DNA of 64,000 bases, taken from contig JAKSDK010001362.1 of NCBI GenBank assembly GCA_022360095.1, positions 1 through 64,000 of the forward strand, written 5' to 3'. This DNA comes from Phycisphaerales bacterium. GTDB taxonomy: Bacteria; Planctomycetota; Phycisphaerae; UBA1845; UTPLA1. The position numbers and the translations under genes were made by a program. Below are positions 25,751 through 34,398 of the stretch, piece by piece. The notes under the pieces are model-generated. The model was not told the DNA's origin and ran no database searches. It was given only the letters and a program-made list of their open reading frames with translations. How positions within the stretch are numbered: the first letter of the stretch is position 1; each line of letters starts with the position of its first letter.

Positions 25751-28609
25751 ATGTCGAGCGAGCATCGTTCAGCGCATTCTGTTTTGCCGTTAAGTCTTGC
25801 ATTGGTGCTGTTGATATTCACACCAGCGGACGGATCTGCATTGTCCGTCGGACTCTGGGAACCCATGGCTGAACAGGCGCTCAGCGTCTCTGATAGTGAG
25901 ATCATTCAAATCAATGCGGCCGCCATTGAAGGAAATCCCTTCCAGGCAAGCTTCCTCCTGGCCGGGCAAAATGTAACACTCACGTTGACCCCGCATTCTG
26001 TAAGAGCGTCGGGGTTTCAGGTTCTTGTCAGCAATGCAAACGGCACGCTGACCGAAATTGATCCCGGCCCGGTCCGCACGATGCGTGGACAACTGACGAA
26101 TATTCCAGGCTCCGTCGCAACGGGTTCAGTTCTGCCAAGCGGTCTCGAAGCGAGAATTCAATTCCCCAATGGCAAAGCTTATGGGCTGGTTGCATTGCGC
26201 AGGCTGTTTCCATACGCGGCCGCAAATCTTTATGCACTCTATGATGAGAGCGACAGCACCTTGCCGGCGGGTCAGTGCGGAGCCGTGGCAGGATTCGCCC
26301 AGGAGGCGCGGCAGCAAAACGAAGGTGCCGGCAATCCCTGCGAACCGGTAGGTCCTTTCGTCACGGGCTTGGGTTGCGACGGCGATTCGGCGTTTGTTGC
26401 GAGCTTTCCGGGTACACCGCCGGAAGAGCTGATGGCCGCTCAGCAGTTCATCGAAGATAATGTGAATGAGATTAATACGTTTGTATATGAAGTGCAGTTG
26501 GACACGACGCATGAAATCGTCAGGCTCATTCTTCGCGATCAGGCGAATGACATTTATGCGGACATCCCCGGCGGTTCCGCCGTCTTGTCCGCAGTTCGAA
26601 CCGAATGGCGCACCACCCAGGCCGATGCAGATGCCGACCTGGCATCACTCTGGACCGGGCGAAACCTGGACGGGAGCGTCGTCGGACGAGGGTACGTCGG
26701 CGCGATCTGCGGCCCCGGCGCTTGTTGGGTTGAGAAGCGTCTTGGAAACCAACGTCTAACCCTGCTGGCACATGAACTCGGACACAACTGGGGTGCATGG
26801 CATTGCAATCAGGATAACTATCCGGGAGACATGTGCACAACGTGCACCGTCCCCTGCTCGATCATGCGCTCCACACTCTCAAGCTGTGGCGGAGCAATGT
26901 TCAGCCAGTGCTCGTTAGATGAAATCCTCAATCGACGCAGGAATTTCTCCTGTGTCGAAGACCTGGGATTCACACCGCCTGTTCTCACAGCGGGAGGCCC
27001 CCCGCTTGACGACGGCGACACGGTCACGTTTGAGGAAGTGTTGACCGGTGAAACCAGCAAGAGAGTTTTCCAGCTTGAAAATCTGTTGAATTGTGAGATG
27101 CCTGTCTCCGCATCACTGGTCGGCGCCGGCGGCCGCTTCCGTATTCCGGAGCCTCCCACTTCGATTGCTCCGCTCGGCACGGTGAATTTCACGGTCGAGT
27201 TTTCCGCGGATTTCGCGGGAAGTTACTCAGCCGGGTTGAGAATACGAACGCCGGGTCTAATCGGAGGCGTGGACTTCACCGTGAATCTCGAAGCCACGGC
27301 AGGCGTCGGCGCCAACCTCCCGACGGCGCCGGAATTGCTCTGCCCTTTGAACTGGGCGACGACACCCCAGCCCGATCAAATGACGTTCAGTTGGACGCCG
27401 GTCGAATTCGCGGAGAGTTTCGAGTTCCGCATCATGAACTATCCGGTTTGCGACCAGCTCGTCTTTGGACGAACCGATCTGCAGCAGTTTGTGCTAAGAC
27501 CCACTGGGCTGATCTTGACGCCCGGCATGTCATACTGCTGGGTGGTCATCGCACACAACGCCAACGGCAGCACGGCTTCGCCCGTCTACATCTTCACCGT
27601 GGACCCGGACAACGCCAACCCGATCATGGATTCCACTTACACAAACATACCCGTTCGGGATGGCGACACGCTGAATCTACCGCTCAACCCACATTCCTTC
27701 GTGTTCAATTTCGATTTCCACAACTCCGGGGCCGTTCCCCTTCTTATCGGTAATCTCGTCCTCCCTGACAACTTTTCCGCGAGGTGGGTCAAATTCGGCG
27801 CCGGGGGAATTGGCATTGGAGGACCGGGCAATGAACCTCCGACAACGGGGAGAATCCAGGCCTGCTCAAGCAGCACGCTTCGGCTCACGTCGACCCTCAC
27901 CATCGAGGAACTGCTACAGAACAACATTATCATGGATACGTTGGAATTCGACACGAATGATCCGAGCTCGCCGCATTTCGCGATCAATCTCTGCTTCCGA
28001 TGTGATCCTCTCTCGTGTGTCGGTACGCCGTTTTCCGGATGCGGTGAGCTGAACGTCGTGACTCAGGGGTGTTATCATTTCCTGGCGGACTGCGGGACCG
28101 AGTTCGGAATCTGGAACCCCGGCAACTTCAATCTCGGCGATCGCGTCTGGATATCGGGGACGGTTGACCTTGATGCCCAGTTCTGTTTCCCGTTGGTCGA
28201 TCTCCCTCATATTCCCGACAATAAGATCGGCGCATGCTTCAATGAATGCGGCACTCTCGTGCAAGGGACTCCGTGCGTCTTGTTGCAGTCCGACTCCGGC
28301 GGCCTCTACGAGGTCAACAACCTGGGTGATTTCCAGGTCGGCGATCATGTTCGAGTCATCGGAGGGTTGATTTCCGAAGGTTCCTACTGCCAACAGGGCG
28401 ACGGTCAGGTTTTCGATAACACGATTGAGCCGTGTCCCTTGGGGCGGTGTTGTTTCGTTGGGATTGTGCCGGCCCCGCCCTTCCTTTGCGAGGAAACGAC
28501 CGAAGAAGAATGCTCTTACTATGTTGGAGGCACCTGGACCGAAGGATTGAATTGCGTCGATGATCCTTGTCCCAAGAGGAAGGGCCAGCAAAGCCTGAAC
28601 GGTGGGTAG
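25751..28609 (+). CDS. Secreted M12B-like (reprolysin-type) metalloprotease with Cys-rich tail
   Basis: A 952-residue exoprotease. The ATG at 25751 follows AAGGAG and gives a signal peptide (hydrophobic residues about 13-25). A pro-region leads to a metzincin domain with H-E-L-G-H-N-W-G-A-W-H (first His at 341) and a Met-turn in C-S-I-M-R-S-T, the arrangement of ADAM-like zinc proteases. Immunoglobulin/ASPM-like beta domains follow (about 420-740). Two copies of an OB-like module come next (about 750-895; compare L-G-D-R-V-W-I-S-G-T with V-G-D-H-V-R-V-I-G-G). A single G-R-C-C ... D-D-P-C repeat (about 898-940), related to those of the VWA protein, closes the protein. It is divergent from the trypsin-like protease. 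Confidence 0.88.
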   Translation: MSSEHRSAHSVLPLSLALVLLIFTPADGSALSVGLWEPMAEQALSVSDSEIIQINAAAIEGNPFQASFLLAGQNVTLTLTPHSVRASGFQVLVSNANGTLTEIDPGPVRTMRGQLTNIPGSVATGSVLPSGLEARIQFPNGKAYGLVALRRLFPYAAANLYALYDESDSTLPAGQCGAVAGFAQEARQQNEGAGNPCEPVGPFVTGLGCDGDSAFVASFPGTPPEELMAAQQFIEDNVNEINTFVYEVQLDTTHEIVRLILRDQANDIYADIPGGSAVLSAVRTEWRTTQADADADLASLWTGRNLDGSVVGRGYVGAICGPGACWVEKRLGNQRLTLLAHELGHNWGAWHCNQDNYPGDMCTTCTVPCSIMRSTLSSCGGAMFSQCSLDEILNRRRNFSCVEDLGFTPPVLTAGGPPLDDGDTVTFEEVLTGETSKRVFQLENLLNCEMPVSASLVGAGGRFRIPEPPTSIAPLGTVNFTVEFSADFAGSYSAGLRIRTPGLIGGVDFTVNLEATAGVGANLPTAPELLCPLNWATTPQPDQMTFSWTPVEFAESFEFRIMNYPVCDQLVFGRTDLQQFVLRPTGLILTPGMSYCWVVIAHNANGSTASPVYIFTVDPDNANPIMDSTYTNIPVRDGDTLNLPLNPHSFVFNFDFHNSGAVPLLIGNLVLPDNFSARWVKFGAGGIGIGGPGNEPPTTGRIQACSSSTLRLTSTLTIEELLQNNIIMDTLEFDTNDPSSPHFAINLCFRCDPLSCVGTPFSGCGELNVVTQGCYHFLADCGTEFGIWNPGNFNLGDRVWISGTVDLDAQFCFPLVDLPHIPDNKIGACFNECGTLVQGTPCVLLQSDSGGLYEVNNLGDFQVGDHVRVIGGLISEGSYCQQGDGQVFDNTIEPCPLGRCCFVGIVPAPPFLCEETTEEECSYYVGGTWTEGLNCVDDPCPKRKGQQSLNGG

Positions 28610-28656
28610 TCAACGCCTGCTTTGTGATCGCGCAATGACATCGCAGCGTTTCAAGA

Positions 28657-28699
28657 ATCGACCACACCTTGCCTGTTTCCTCGGCGAGGTGTGGTCGAT
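28657..28699. terminator. Long hairpin between converging genes
   Basis: ATCGACCACACCTTGCC and GGCGAGGTGTGGTCGAT pair over 17 positions with a single G-T wobble and a 9-base loop. It lies between the metalloprotease and kinase B stop codons. There is no T-tract on either side, so it may serve as a bidirectional transcript end or stability element. Confidence 0.7.
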
Positions 28700-28728
28700 G
28701 ACATTATATCAACGATGATATGAACACC

Positions 28729-31488
28729 CTATTTCGTTGCATTGCAAAGCGTGATTCGCTTCTCGATCGACAAACTGATCGGATGGTCTGAGCCGACGAC
28801 TTTAACAACCCGTTCGTGGCTATTGAGCATCACCTCGCATCCCTCCGAACACCGGCCCGCCCGGGCCATGCACAGTCCGAGGACACTTCTCGCATCAAGC
28901 GTTGACGGGTTTTCCTTCCCGTAATGCTCTTCAAGGAAACGAATGCTCTCATAAAGGTGTGACTCGGCCTCGACGAACTCGCGGTTTCCAATCAATGCGA
29001 GACCAAGAAGAATCATACTATTGCTGACATGCTGTTCTTTTGCCGGCACTTCGCCTCGAATCATGGACACGGCCCGTCTAAGGGGCACGGTAGCCTCTTC
29101 GTACTCTCGCTGATCCAGCAACACCGACCCGAGATTCGTCAAAATGGATATGAGGAAAGGATTCTCCGCTCCCAGCTTTTTCTCATAAATCTCCGCGGCC
29201 TTTCGCAGACAACGTTCCGACTCATCCAATGCCTTTTTCGTGCGCAAGACTCTTGCGAGGTTGTACATTCCCCGGGCATACTCAATGTGCTCTTCTCCCA
29301 AAGTTCGTCGCAGAATTTCGATCGACTCGGAAAACGCCTCTTCAGCGCCGGAATTGTTACCCGTCGTGTACAGGATATAGCCCTGGTTGTTGAGAGTCCT
29401 GGCAACTTCGGGATGCCAGGGTCCGAATTCCTGTCGCTGCAGTTTATAGGCGCGTTTGAGATAATCGAAGGCCTCGACAAACCGACCGCGCAGGCTGAGT
29501 AGCTTGGCGTAATTATTCCAGGCGATACCGATCGTCGGCACGTGCTTTTGATCCTGCAGGGCATCTTCCAGCGCGCTTTCCAGGAGACGGTGTGCTTCCT
29601 CATCAGCACCTCGCGCATAAAGTGCCATCGCCAAGCTGTTTCGAATCACGGGGAGCAGCTCGGAACACTTTGAATTCGATTCCGAGATCCGGATCGCTTC
29701 TCGAAGCAACGGCTCGGATTCCGAATGCCGGTTGGTTCGCTGAAGAACAACGGCCAGATTATTCAAGCCCAACGCAACGTCGTACGAATTCTCGCTTTGG
29801 GCAGCCCTGTACAGGGCCAGCGCTCGTCTCGCGGAGGCCTCTGCAGACAAAAAATCACCCAGACATTGCTGGGACTCGCATAGACAAACCAGACTGTTCG
29901 CCGTCTCCACCATCGAGTCATCGATTTCGTTTTGTCGTATCTCAAGCACACGATCAAACTGGCGTTTGGCATCCTCACACCGTGCCAGATTCAACATCGC
30001 CTTGCCCATCGTTGTGCGTATCATGGCCTCTACGGCAAGATCTTCCGGTGGATTCGCGGCGAGCTGATCCTCCGCGATTTGGAGAACGTCCATGACGTGT
30101 GCCCCGGCATCGCTGTCGCGCAATTTGGGCTCACTCAGCAGCTTCGAAAGAAAACTGAGTGTCTCCTGGGTTTGGACACGTGCCGACTGAGCCTGATCTC
30201 GCTCCGTTCTGGTTTGAATCAGGGCAACACCGATGGCGGCGGTCGCGAAGATCATGCTTCCCAGCGCAAGGCAACTCGCGAACGTGGCGATCCTGTTACG
30301 GCGAGCAAACTTCGAGATTCGATAGCCCAACGTCAAACGCCGCGCCGTCACCGGCTGATTGCGAAGATGTCGTTGGAGATCGCAGCTCATTTGCTGTACT
30401 GACCGATACCTCGCTGAGGGGTCCACCTGCAGCGCCATGGTCACGATATCGTCGAGGTCACCGCGTAGCTTCCTTGCGAGACGACGAGTGGTCATGGAGC
30501 GCCGTGCAGCAATGCGCACCCAATCAGGTTCTTCGTGACTTCCAATGCGTCGACTGGGAAGTCGTTCGCGCGTCGAAACGCCTAAATCCATTTCAGGCTC
30601 CCTCGACGCCGGAGGATGCGCCAAGGCGCCCGTAAGAAGCTCAAAGAGAATGGTACCCAACGAATACACATCGCTTGCCGTCGTGATCAGATCCCCGGCC
30701 AACTGCTCCGGGCTCGCATACTGGGGTGTCATCGCCGTGGCGACCGTCGAGGAATCGGAGGCCGGTTGTCCAAACGCCGCAAGCTTGGCAATCCCGAAAT
30801 CCAATAGCTTCACGACACCGTCGGTCGTGACAAGAATGTTGGTCGGTTTGAGGTCGCGATGCACGATCAGATTCTGATGGGCATAATGAACGGCATCGCA
30901 GACTTCACAAAAAAGTTCCAGACGCTTCGTGATTGTCAGACTTTTTTTGTCGCAGTACTCGGTAATCGGCCGCCCTTCAATGTATTCCATCACCAGGAAC
31001 GGCAGCCCGTCCGTCGTCATACCCGTGTCACACAACTTGACGATATTGGGATGATGCAGCCTTTCAAGAAGTTCACGTTCCTCTTGCATTCGCTCAAAAA
31101 ACGTGGAGGTGAACAACGAGCGACGCAAAACCTTGATGGCCACTTTGCGCTCCAGGCGCGTGTCCGTCCGACGAGCGATGTAAACATCGCCCATCCCCCC
31201 GGCGTCGATCCAACGCTCGATTCGGTACGCACCGACATCCTGCCCGATCAGTTCCTGTGGAGAAGGATCGATAATCCGGTCAATCACCGCCCCCGCCACC
31301 GGTTCCAGAAAATCGGTTGGCGGACTTGCCTTCAACAGCCTCCGAACCTCCGCCACAAGTTCAGGGCTGGCTTCCTCACACTTCGTTAGGAAAGCTTCGC
31401 GTTCTCCCGGGCGGAGCGAAAGTGCACGCTGGAACAAAGTCTTGACGCGACTGAAGACATCGGGGTCAGTTCTCGGCCCTTTGTTCAT
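28729..31488 (-). CDS. Ser/Thr protein kinase with TPR repeats, module B
   Basis: A 919-residue PknB-type kinase built like the one at 19609-22548. The kinase domain (about 78-340) has D-A-G-G-M-G-D-V-Y, V-A-I-K-V-L, H-R-D-L-K-P-T-N and D-F-G-I-A-K. One transmembrane helix follows (about 400-422), then a long TPR region to the C-terminus. The ATG at 31488 is chosen for GGAG seven bases upstream; this makes the gene overlap the preceding sigma gene by 23 bases, consistent with coupled translation. The TPR region diverges from module A more than the kinase domain does, suggesting different sensing partners. Confidence 0.92.
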   Translation of the reverse strand: MNKGPRTDPDVFSRVKTLFQRALSLRPGEREAFLTKCEEASPELVAEVRRLLKASPPTDFLEPVAGAVIDRIIDPSPQELIGQDVGAYRIERWIDAGGMGDVYIARRTDTRLERKVAIKVLRRSLFTSTFFERMQEERELLERLHHPNIVKLCDTGMTTDGLPFLVMEYIEGRPITEYCDKKSLTITKRLELFCEVCDAVHYAHQNLIVHRDLKPTNILVTTDGVVKLLDFGIAKLAAFGQPASDSSTVATAMTPQYASPEQLAGDLITTASDVYSLGTILFELLTGALAHPPASREPEMDLGVSTRERLPSRRIGSHEEPDWVRIAARRSMTTRRLARKLRGDLDDIVTMALQVDPSARYRSVQQMSCDLQRHLRNQPVTARRLTLGYRISKFARRNRIATFASCLALGSMIFATAAIGVALIQTRTERDQAQSARVQTQETLSFLSKLLSEPKLRDSDAGAHVMDVLQIAEDQLAANPPEDLAVEAMIRTTMGKAMLNLARCEDAKRQFDRVLEIRQNEIDDSMVETANSLVCLCESQQCLGDFLSAEASARRALALYRAAQSENSYDVALGLNNLAVVLQRTNRHSESEPLLREAIRISESNSKCSELLPVIRNSLAMALYARGADEEAHRLLESALEDALQDQKHVPTIGIAWNNYAKLLSLRGRFVEAFDYLKRAYKLQRQEFGPWHPEVARTLNNQGYILYTTGNNSGAEEAFSESIEILRRTLGEEHIEYARGMYNLARVLRTKKALDESERCLRKAAEIYEKKLGAENPFLISILTNLGSVLLDQREYEEATVPLRRAVSMIRGEVPAKEQHVSNSMILLGLALIGNREFVEAESHLYESIRFLEEHYGKENPSTLDARSVLGLCMARAGRCSEGCEVMLNSHERVVKVVGSDHPISLSIEKRITLCNATK

Positions 31489-32101
31489 CGGGTTCTCCAG
31501 ATAGACGCTGATAGAGCCAGGCGCGGGCCATGGCCCATTCACGTTTCATCGCGCTTTCCGACAATCCCAACAATTCCGCCGCCGCTTTTGTGGAGAGGCC
31601 GCCGAAGAACCTCAGTTCAACGGCACGGAACAGACGGTCATCCAACTTCTTGAGATCCGTCAGAGCTTCGTCCAGCTCAAGCAAATCCACTGAACGGGTT
31701 TGAAGATCCGTGAAGCACTCATCAAAGGAAACTCTTGTATGCTTGGAGCCTCGTTTCACGGCCTGCCGGGCTTTTGCGTAGTTCACCAGGATTTGCCGCA
31801 TGACGCGTGCGGCAATTCCGATCAATTCACGATATTGCGCCGTGAGCCCGGGAGGATGCCTCAGCAAACGCAAGTACAACTCGTGCACGAGTGCCGTGGG
31901 TTGCAGTGTATGATTCTTGCGCTCGGCAGCCAGACAATCGTTGGCCATCGTACGGAGTTCGGCGTACAAATCGGGCCAAAGGGCGCTGAGTCGAAGGCGC
32001 GCCTCACCAGCGACGTCCTGCGCCGTTGTCATCGAACCATCGATAGAACTCTCTTTCCCGATATTCATTTTTTTTTGATTATCGATCCGGGCAGGCTTCA
32101 C
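31466..32101 (-). CDS. ECF sigma factor, TIGR02999-type, module B
   Basis: A sigma factor of up to 211 residues. Conserved motifs are L-W-P-D-L-Y-A-E-L-R-T-M-A, H-T-L-Q-P-T-A-L-V-H-E-L-Y-L-R-L, A-R-V-M-R-Q-I-L-V-N-Y-A and V-E-L-R-F-F-G-G-L-S-T-K-A-A. These match the sigma of module A and the TIGR02999 group. The start is uncertain: GTG at 32101, ATG at 32068 and ATG at 32032 are all in frame and none has a good ribosome binding site. The 3' end overlaps the kinase gene. It is expected to direct transcription under control of the partner kinase, by inference from gene order. Confidence 0.9.
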   Translation of the reverse strand: MKPARIDNQKKMNIGKESSIDGSMTTAQDVAGEARLRLSALWPDLYAELRTMANDCLAAERKNHTLQPTALVHELYLRLLRHPPGLTAQYRELIGIAARVMRQILVNYAKARQAVKRGSKHTRVSFDECFTDLQTRSVDLLELDEALTDLKKLDDRLFRAVELRFFGGLSTKAAAELLGLSESAMKREWAMARAWLYQRLSGEPDEQRAEN

Positions 32102-32523
32102 CCAGGGTGAGCAACCCTCCTGTCTTCGGGGAAATATCTTACTTTCAGACGCTCAGCCGTTCAAGCTTGTCAGTCGGCCAGGCACAGATACCGCCGCTGT
32201 TTAGTCATAATTGCCGAGTGACTTAAGAAATCCGCTGCTGAGCTTTCCACGATCTCGCAGCAACTCTAAGAACCGAAGAATCGCCCATACAATTTATTAA
32301 TACCATGGTATAATAACGTCATGCATTGAAATGAATACCGACGACGACGGAATCCGAACCACAGCCATTTGACGCGACTCCATTGTTAAGACCCCGGGCA
32401 GGTAGGCCCTGGGCTTTCTTTGGGTTGGGTGATGATTTTCCTTTGGGGGGCGGCGCGGTAGCGCATAAAAATGAGACTGCCATACAACGCCTTGCGGAAA
32501 TTATACGGCAGTCTCTGTTTTAG
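32102..32523. other. Gene-free region with palindrome, -10-like hexamer and terminator copy 3
   Basis: No protein-coding gene is supported. A 12-bp perfect palindrome ATACCATGGTAT lies at 32300-32311, overlapping a -10-like TATAAT at 32309-32314. About 80 bases further on is a terminator-like repeat oriented for forward transcription, though no forward gene precedes it. A small forward transcript is possible (see findings). Confidence 0.45.
32389..32420 (+). terminator. Terminator-like repeat, copy 3
   Basis: ACCCCGGGCAGG, then a short loop, GGCCCTGGGCTTT and CTT. It is oriented forward with no annotated forward gene upstream; on the other strand it lies downstream of tRNA-Glu. Confidence 0.65.
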
Positions 32524-32596
32524 CACCCCCAAGGGGAGTCGAACCCCTGTCGCCGGCATGAAAAGCCGGTGTCCTAGGCCACTAGACGATGGGGGC
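32524..32596 (-). tRNA. tRNA-Glu (anticodon TTC)
   Basis: A 73-base cloverleaf on the reverse strand. The anticodon stem is CCGGC/GCCGG around the loop TTTTCAT, giving anticodon TTC. The T-arm carries GTTCGAC and the acceptor stem pairs GCCCCCA with TGGGGGT, including one G-T pair. The CCA end is not encoded. Confidence 0.95.
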
Positions 32597-32746
32597 CTCG
32601 GTCCGCCCGAGCGCCACTCGGCCGCCCCGGCGTGACTTAAGGGGGACGGGTATTAGAATCGCAGTTCGCCATCTTCGCAAGCGCCGGTCAACTCCGGAAA
32701 TTACCTTCAGGGGAGCGTCCGGGCGCAAAGCCGTTACAATGTCGGC

Positions 32747-33196
32747 ATGGACGTCGGCACTTGGCTTCAGGGCAATCGGCCCCTTCTGCTCGGCATCACG
32801 ATCGTGCTGCTCGTGCTGCTTTTGCTTCAGCGGCTCATCGGCAAAATCCGCCGGCGTGGAAAGGCGGCCCCTCTCCACCCCAAACTCCAGGCTTATGCCG
32901 GACGCACGGAAGCCGATCTTCAGGCCGAACAACAGGATGCAGCGAAGATCATCGCGACGAGTTCGACCGGGACGGTCGCGGGCTACAAGATCATCCAGCA
33001 GATCGAAGCGGTTTTTGTGGAAGGTTATCGCACACCCCAGGAGGCCATCACCTCACTGAAGGCTTCTGCCGCACGCTCGGGCGCCAACGCCATCATCAAC
33101 CTCGCCCAACAGCGCACCGCCGCCGGCCGCTGCACGGCCCAGGGCGATGCGGTACGCATCCGCCCCGACGTCGCGGAACAGGGAAAAGCCTCCTGA
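32747..33196 (+). CDS. Single-pass membrane protein with YbjQ-like (UPF0145) domain
   Basis: A 149-residue protein. One transmembrane helix at residues about 11-30 is followed by a basic stretch (K-I-R-R-R-G-K). The C-terminal domain (about 70-140) contains S-S-T-G-T-V-A-G-Y-K-I and, further on, S-G-A-N-A-I-I-N-L. These correspond to the conserved ends of the YbjQ/UPF0145 fold (T-T-x-x-x-G-Y and G-A-N-A-V). The family's biochemical role is not settled. The gene is converging with phosphofructokinase, with only four bases between their stop codons. Confidence 0.6.
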   Translation: MDVGTWLQGNRPLLLGITIVLLVLLLLQRLIGKIRRRGKAAPLHPKLQAYAGRTEADLQAEQQDAAKIIATSSTGTVAGYKIIQQIEAVFVEGYRTPQEAITSLKASAARSGANAIINLAQQRTAAGRCTAQGDAVRIRPDVAEQGKAS

Positions 33197-33200
33197 CGGA

Positions 33201-34304
33201 TCAATCACCGAAACAAGTGCCGACGGACCTGGCGATCTTGACCAGTTCGTTGTCCGGTTCAACCTGGCGTTGCCGATCGGCCACTTCAGCAATGGGAACA
33301 CTGGTGATCTGGCCGCTTTGCACGACGACGAGACGGCTGAATTCAGCCCTGGCCAGCAGCTCCGTCGCGGCATGTCCGAAGCGTGTTGCCAGCACTCGGT
33401 CCGCAGCACATGGCGTTCCGCCGCGCTGCACATGCCCCAGAACAACAGCCCTGGTCTCGATGCCGGAGCACTTTTCGATTTGGTCTTGAAGTTGATGAGC
33501 GATCCCGCCGAGACGAATCGGGTCCGGGCTGTCGGCGATCGTCTTGTGCACGAATTGCTCGCCGCCCACGGGCCTGGCGCCTTCCGAGACCGCGACGATG
33601 GTGAATGCCTTATGGTGCTCCATCCGGTCCCGGCAATAATCACAGACCTTATTGATATCATATGGAATTTCGGGGATCAGAATCACGTCGCTTCCGCTCG
33701 CCAGTCCCGCAAAGAGCGTAAGCCAGCCGGCGTTCCGCCCCATCAGCTCGACGACCATGACGCGGTTATGGCTGGCTGCCGTTGTATGCAGTCGGTCCAA
33801 GGCCTCCGTTGCAATTTCCACGGCCGTCTGAAATCCGAAGGTGACATGCGTGTGCATGAGATCGTTGTCGATTGTTTTCGGCACACCGACGCAGCGCAGA
33901 CCCATCGGAATCATCGTTGCGGCACAAGTCATGGTTCCGTCTCCACCGATAACGACCAAAGCGTCCAACTTGTGTTTCCGGTAATGGGCCATGGCTTTTT
34001 CGCGCACGTCCTTGAAAATCGGATGGCCGTCGGCGTCATGCCCGACGGCGAAGCGAGAGGGGTTGGCTTTGTTTGACGTCCCGAGAATCGTACCGCCGCG
34101 TGTGAGAATGTTGCTGACGTCCTGGAAACTCAGAGGGCGGATTCGGTCCTCGATCAATCCCAGAAATCCGTCTTCGATTCCGAAACACTCCCAGCCGTGG
34201 TCGAACATGGCCGTTTTGGTGACGGCACGCAGAACGGCGTTGATCCCGGGACAATCGCCACCGCCTGTCAGAATACCCACTCGTTTGATTTCTTGCGTTG
34301 ACAT
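33201..34304 (-). CDS. pfkA: 6-phosphofructokinase
   Basis: A 367-residue glycolytic enzyme phosphorylating fructose 6-phosphate. Motifs include G-I-L-T-G-G-G-D-C-P-G-I-N at the N-terminus, G-G-T-I-L-G-T-S, V-I-G-G-D-G-T, P-K-T-I-D-N-D and M-G-R-N-A-G-W. Donor preference can be guessed from two sites. The Gly in G-G-D-G-T is the residue normally seen in ATP enzymes (PPi enzymes have Asp), while the Lys in P-K-T-I-D-N-D is shared with PPi enzymes and with some actinobacterial ATP enzymes. ATP is therefore the more likely donor, but this is unproven. The gene stands alone and is divergent from the glycosyltransferase-like gene. Confidence 0.94.
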   Translation of the reverse strand: MSTQEIKRVGILTGGGDCPGINAVLRAVTKTAMFDHGWECFGIEDGFLGLIEDRIRPLSFQDVSNILTRGGTILGTSNKANPSRFAVGHDADGHPIFKDVREKAMAHYRKHKLDALVVIGGDGTMTCAATMIPMGLRCVGVPKTIDNDLMHTHVTFGFQTAVEIATEALDRLHTTAASHNRVMVVELMGRNAGWLTLFAGLASGSDVILIPEIPYDINKVCDYCRDRMEHHKAFTIVAVSEGARPVGGEQFVHKTIADSPDPIRLGGIAHQLQDQIEKCSGIETRAVVLGHVQRGGTPCAADRVLATRFGHAATELLARAEFSRLVVVQSGQITSVPIAEVADRQRQVEPDNELVKIARSVGTCFGD

Positions 34305-34398
34305 GATCGACGGCCCTCGGGTTACCGCTCGTTTCTCGCCAGGAGTTGCGGGAAGTTTAAGTTTTGCCGCTTGGCAAGTCCAGCTTTAACATTCGTTC

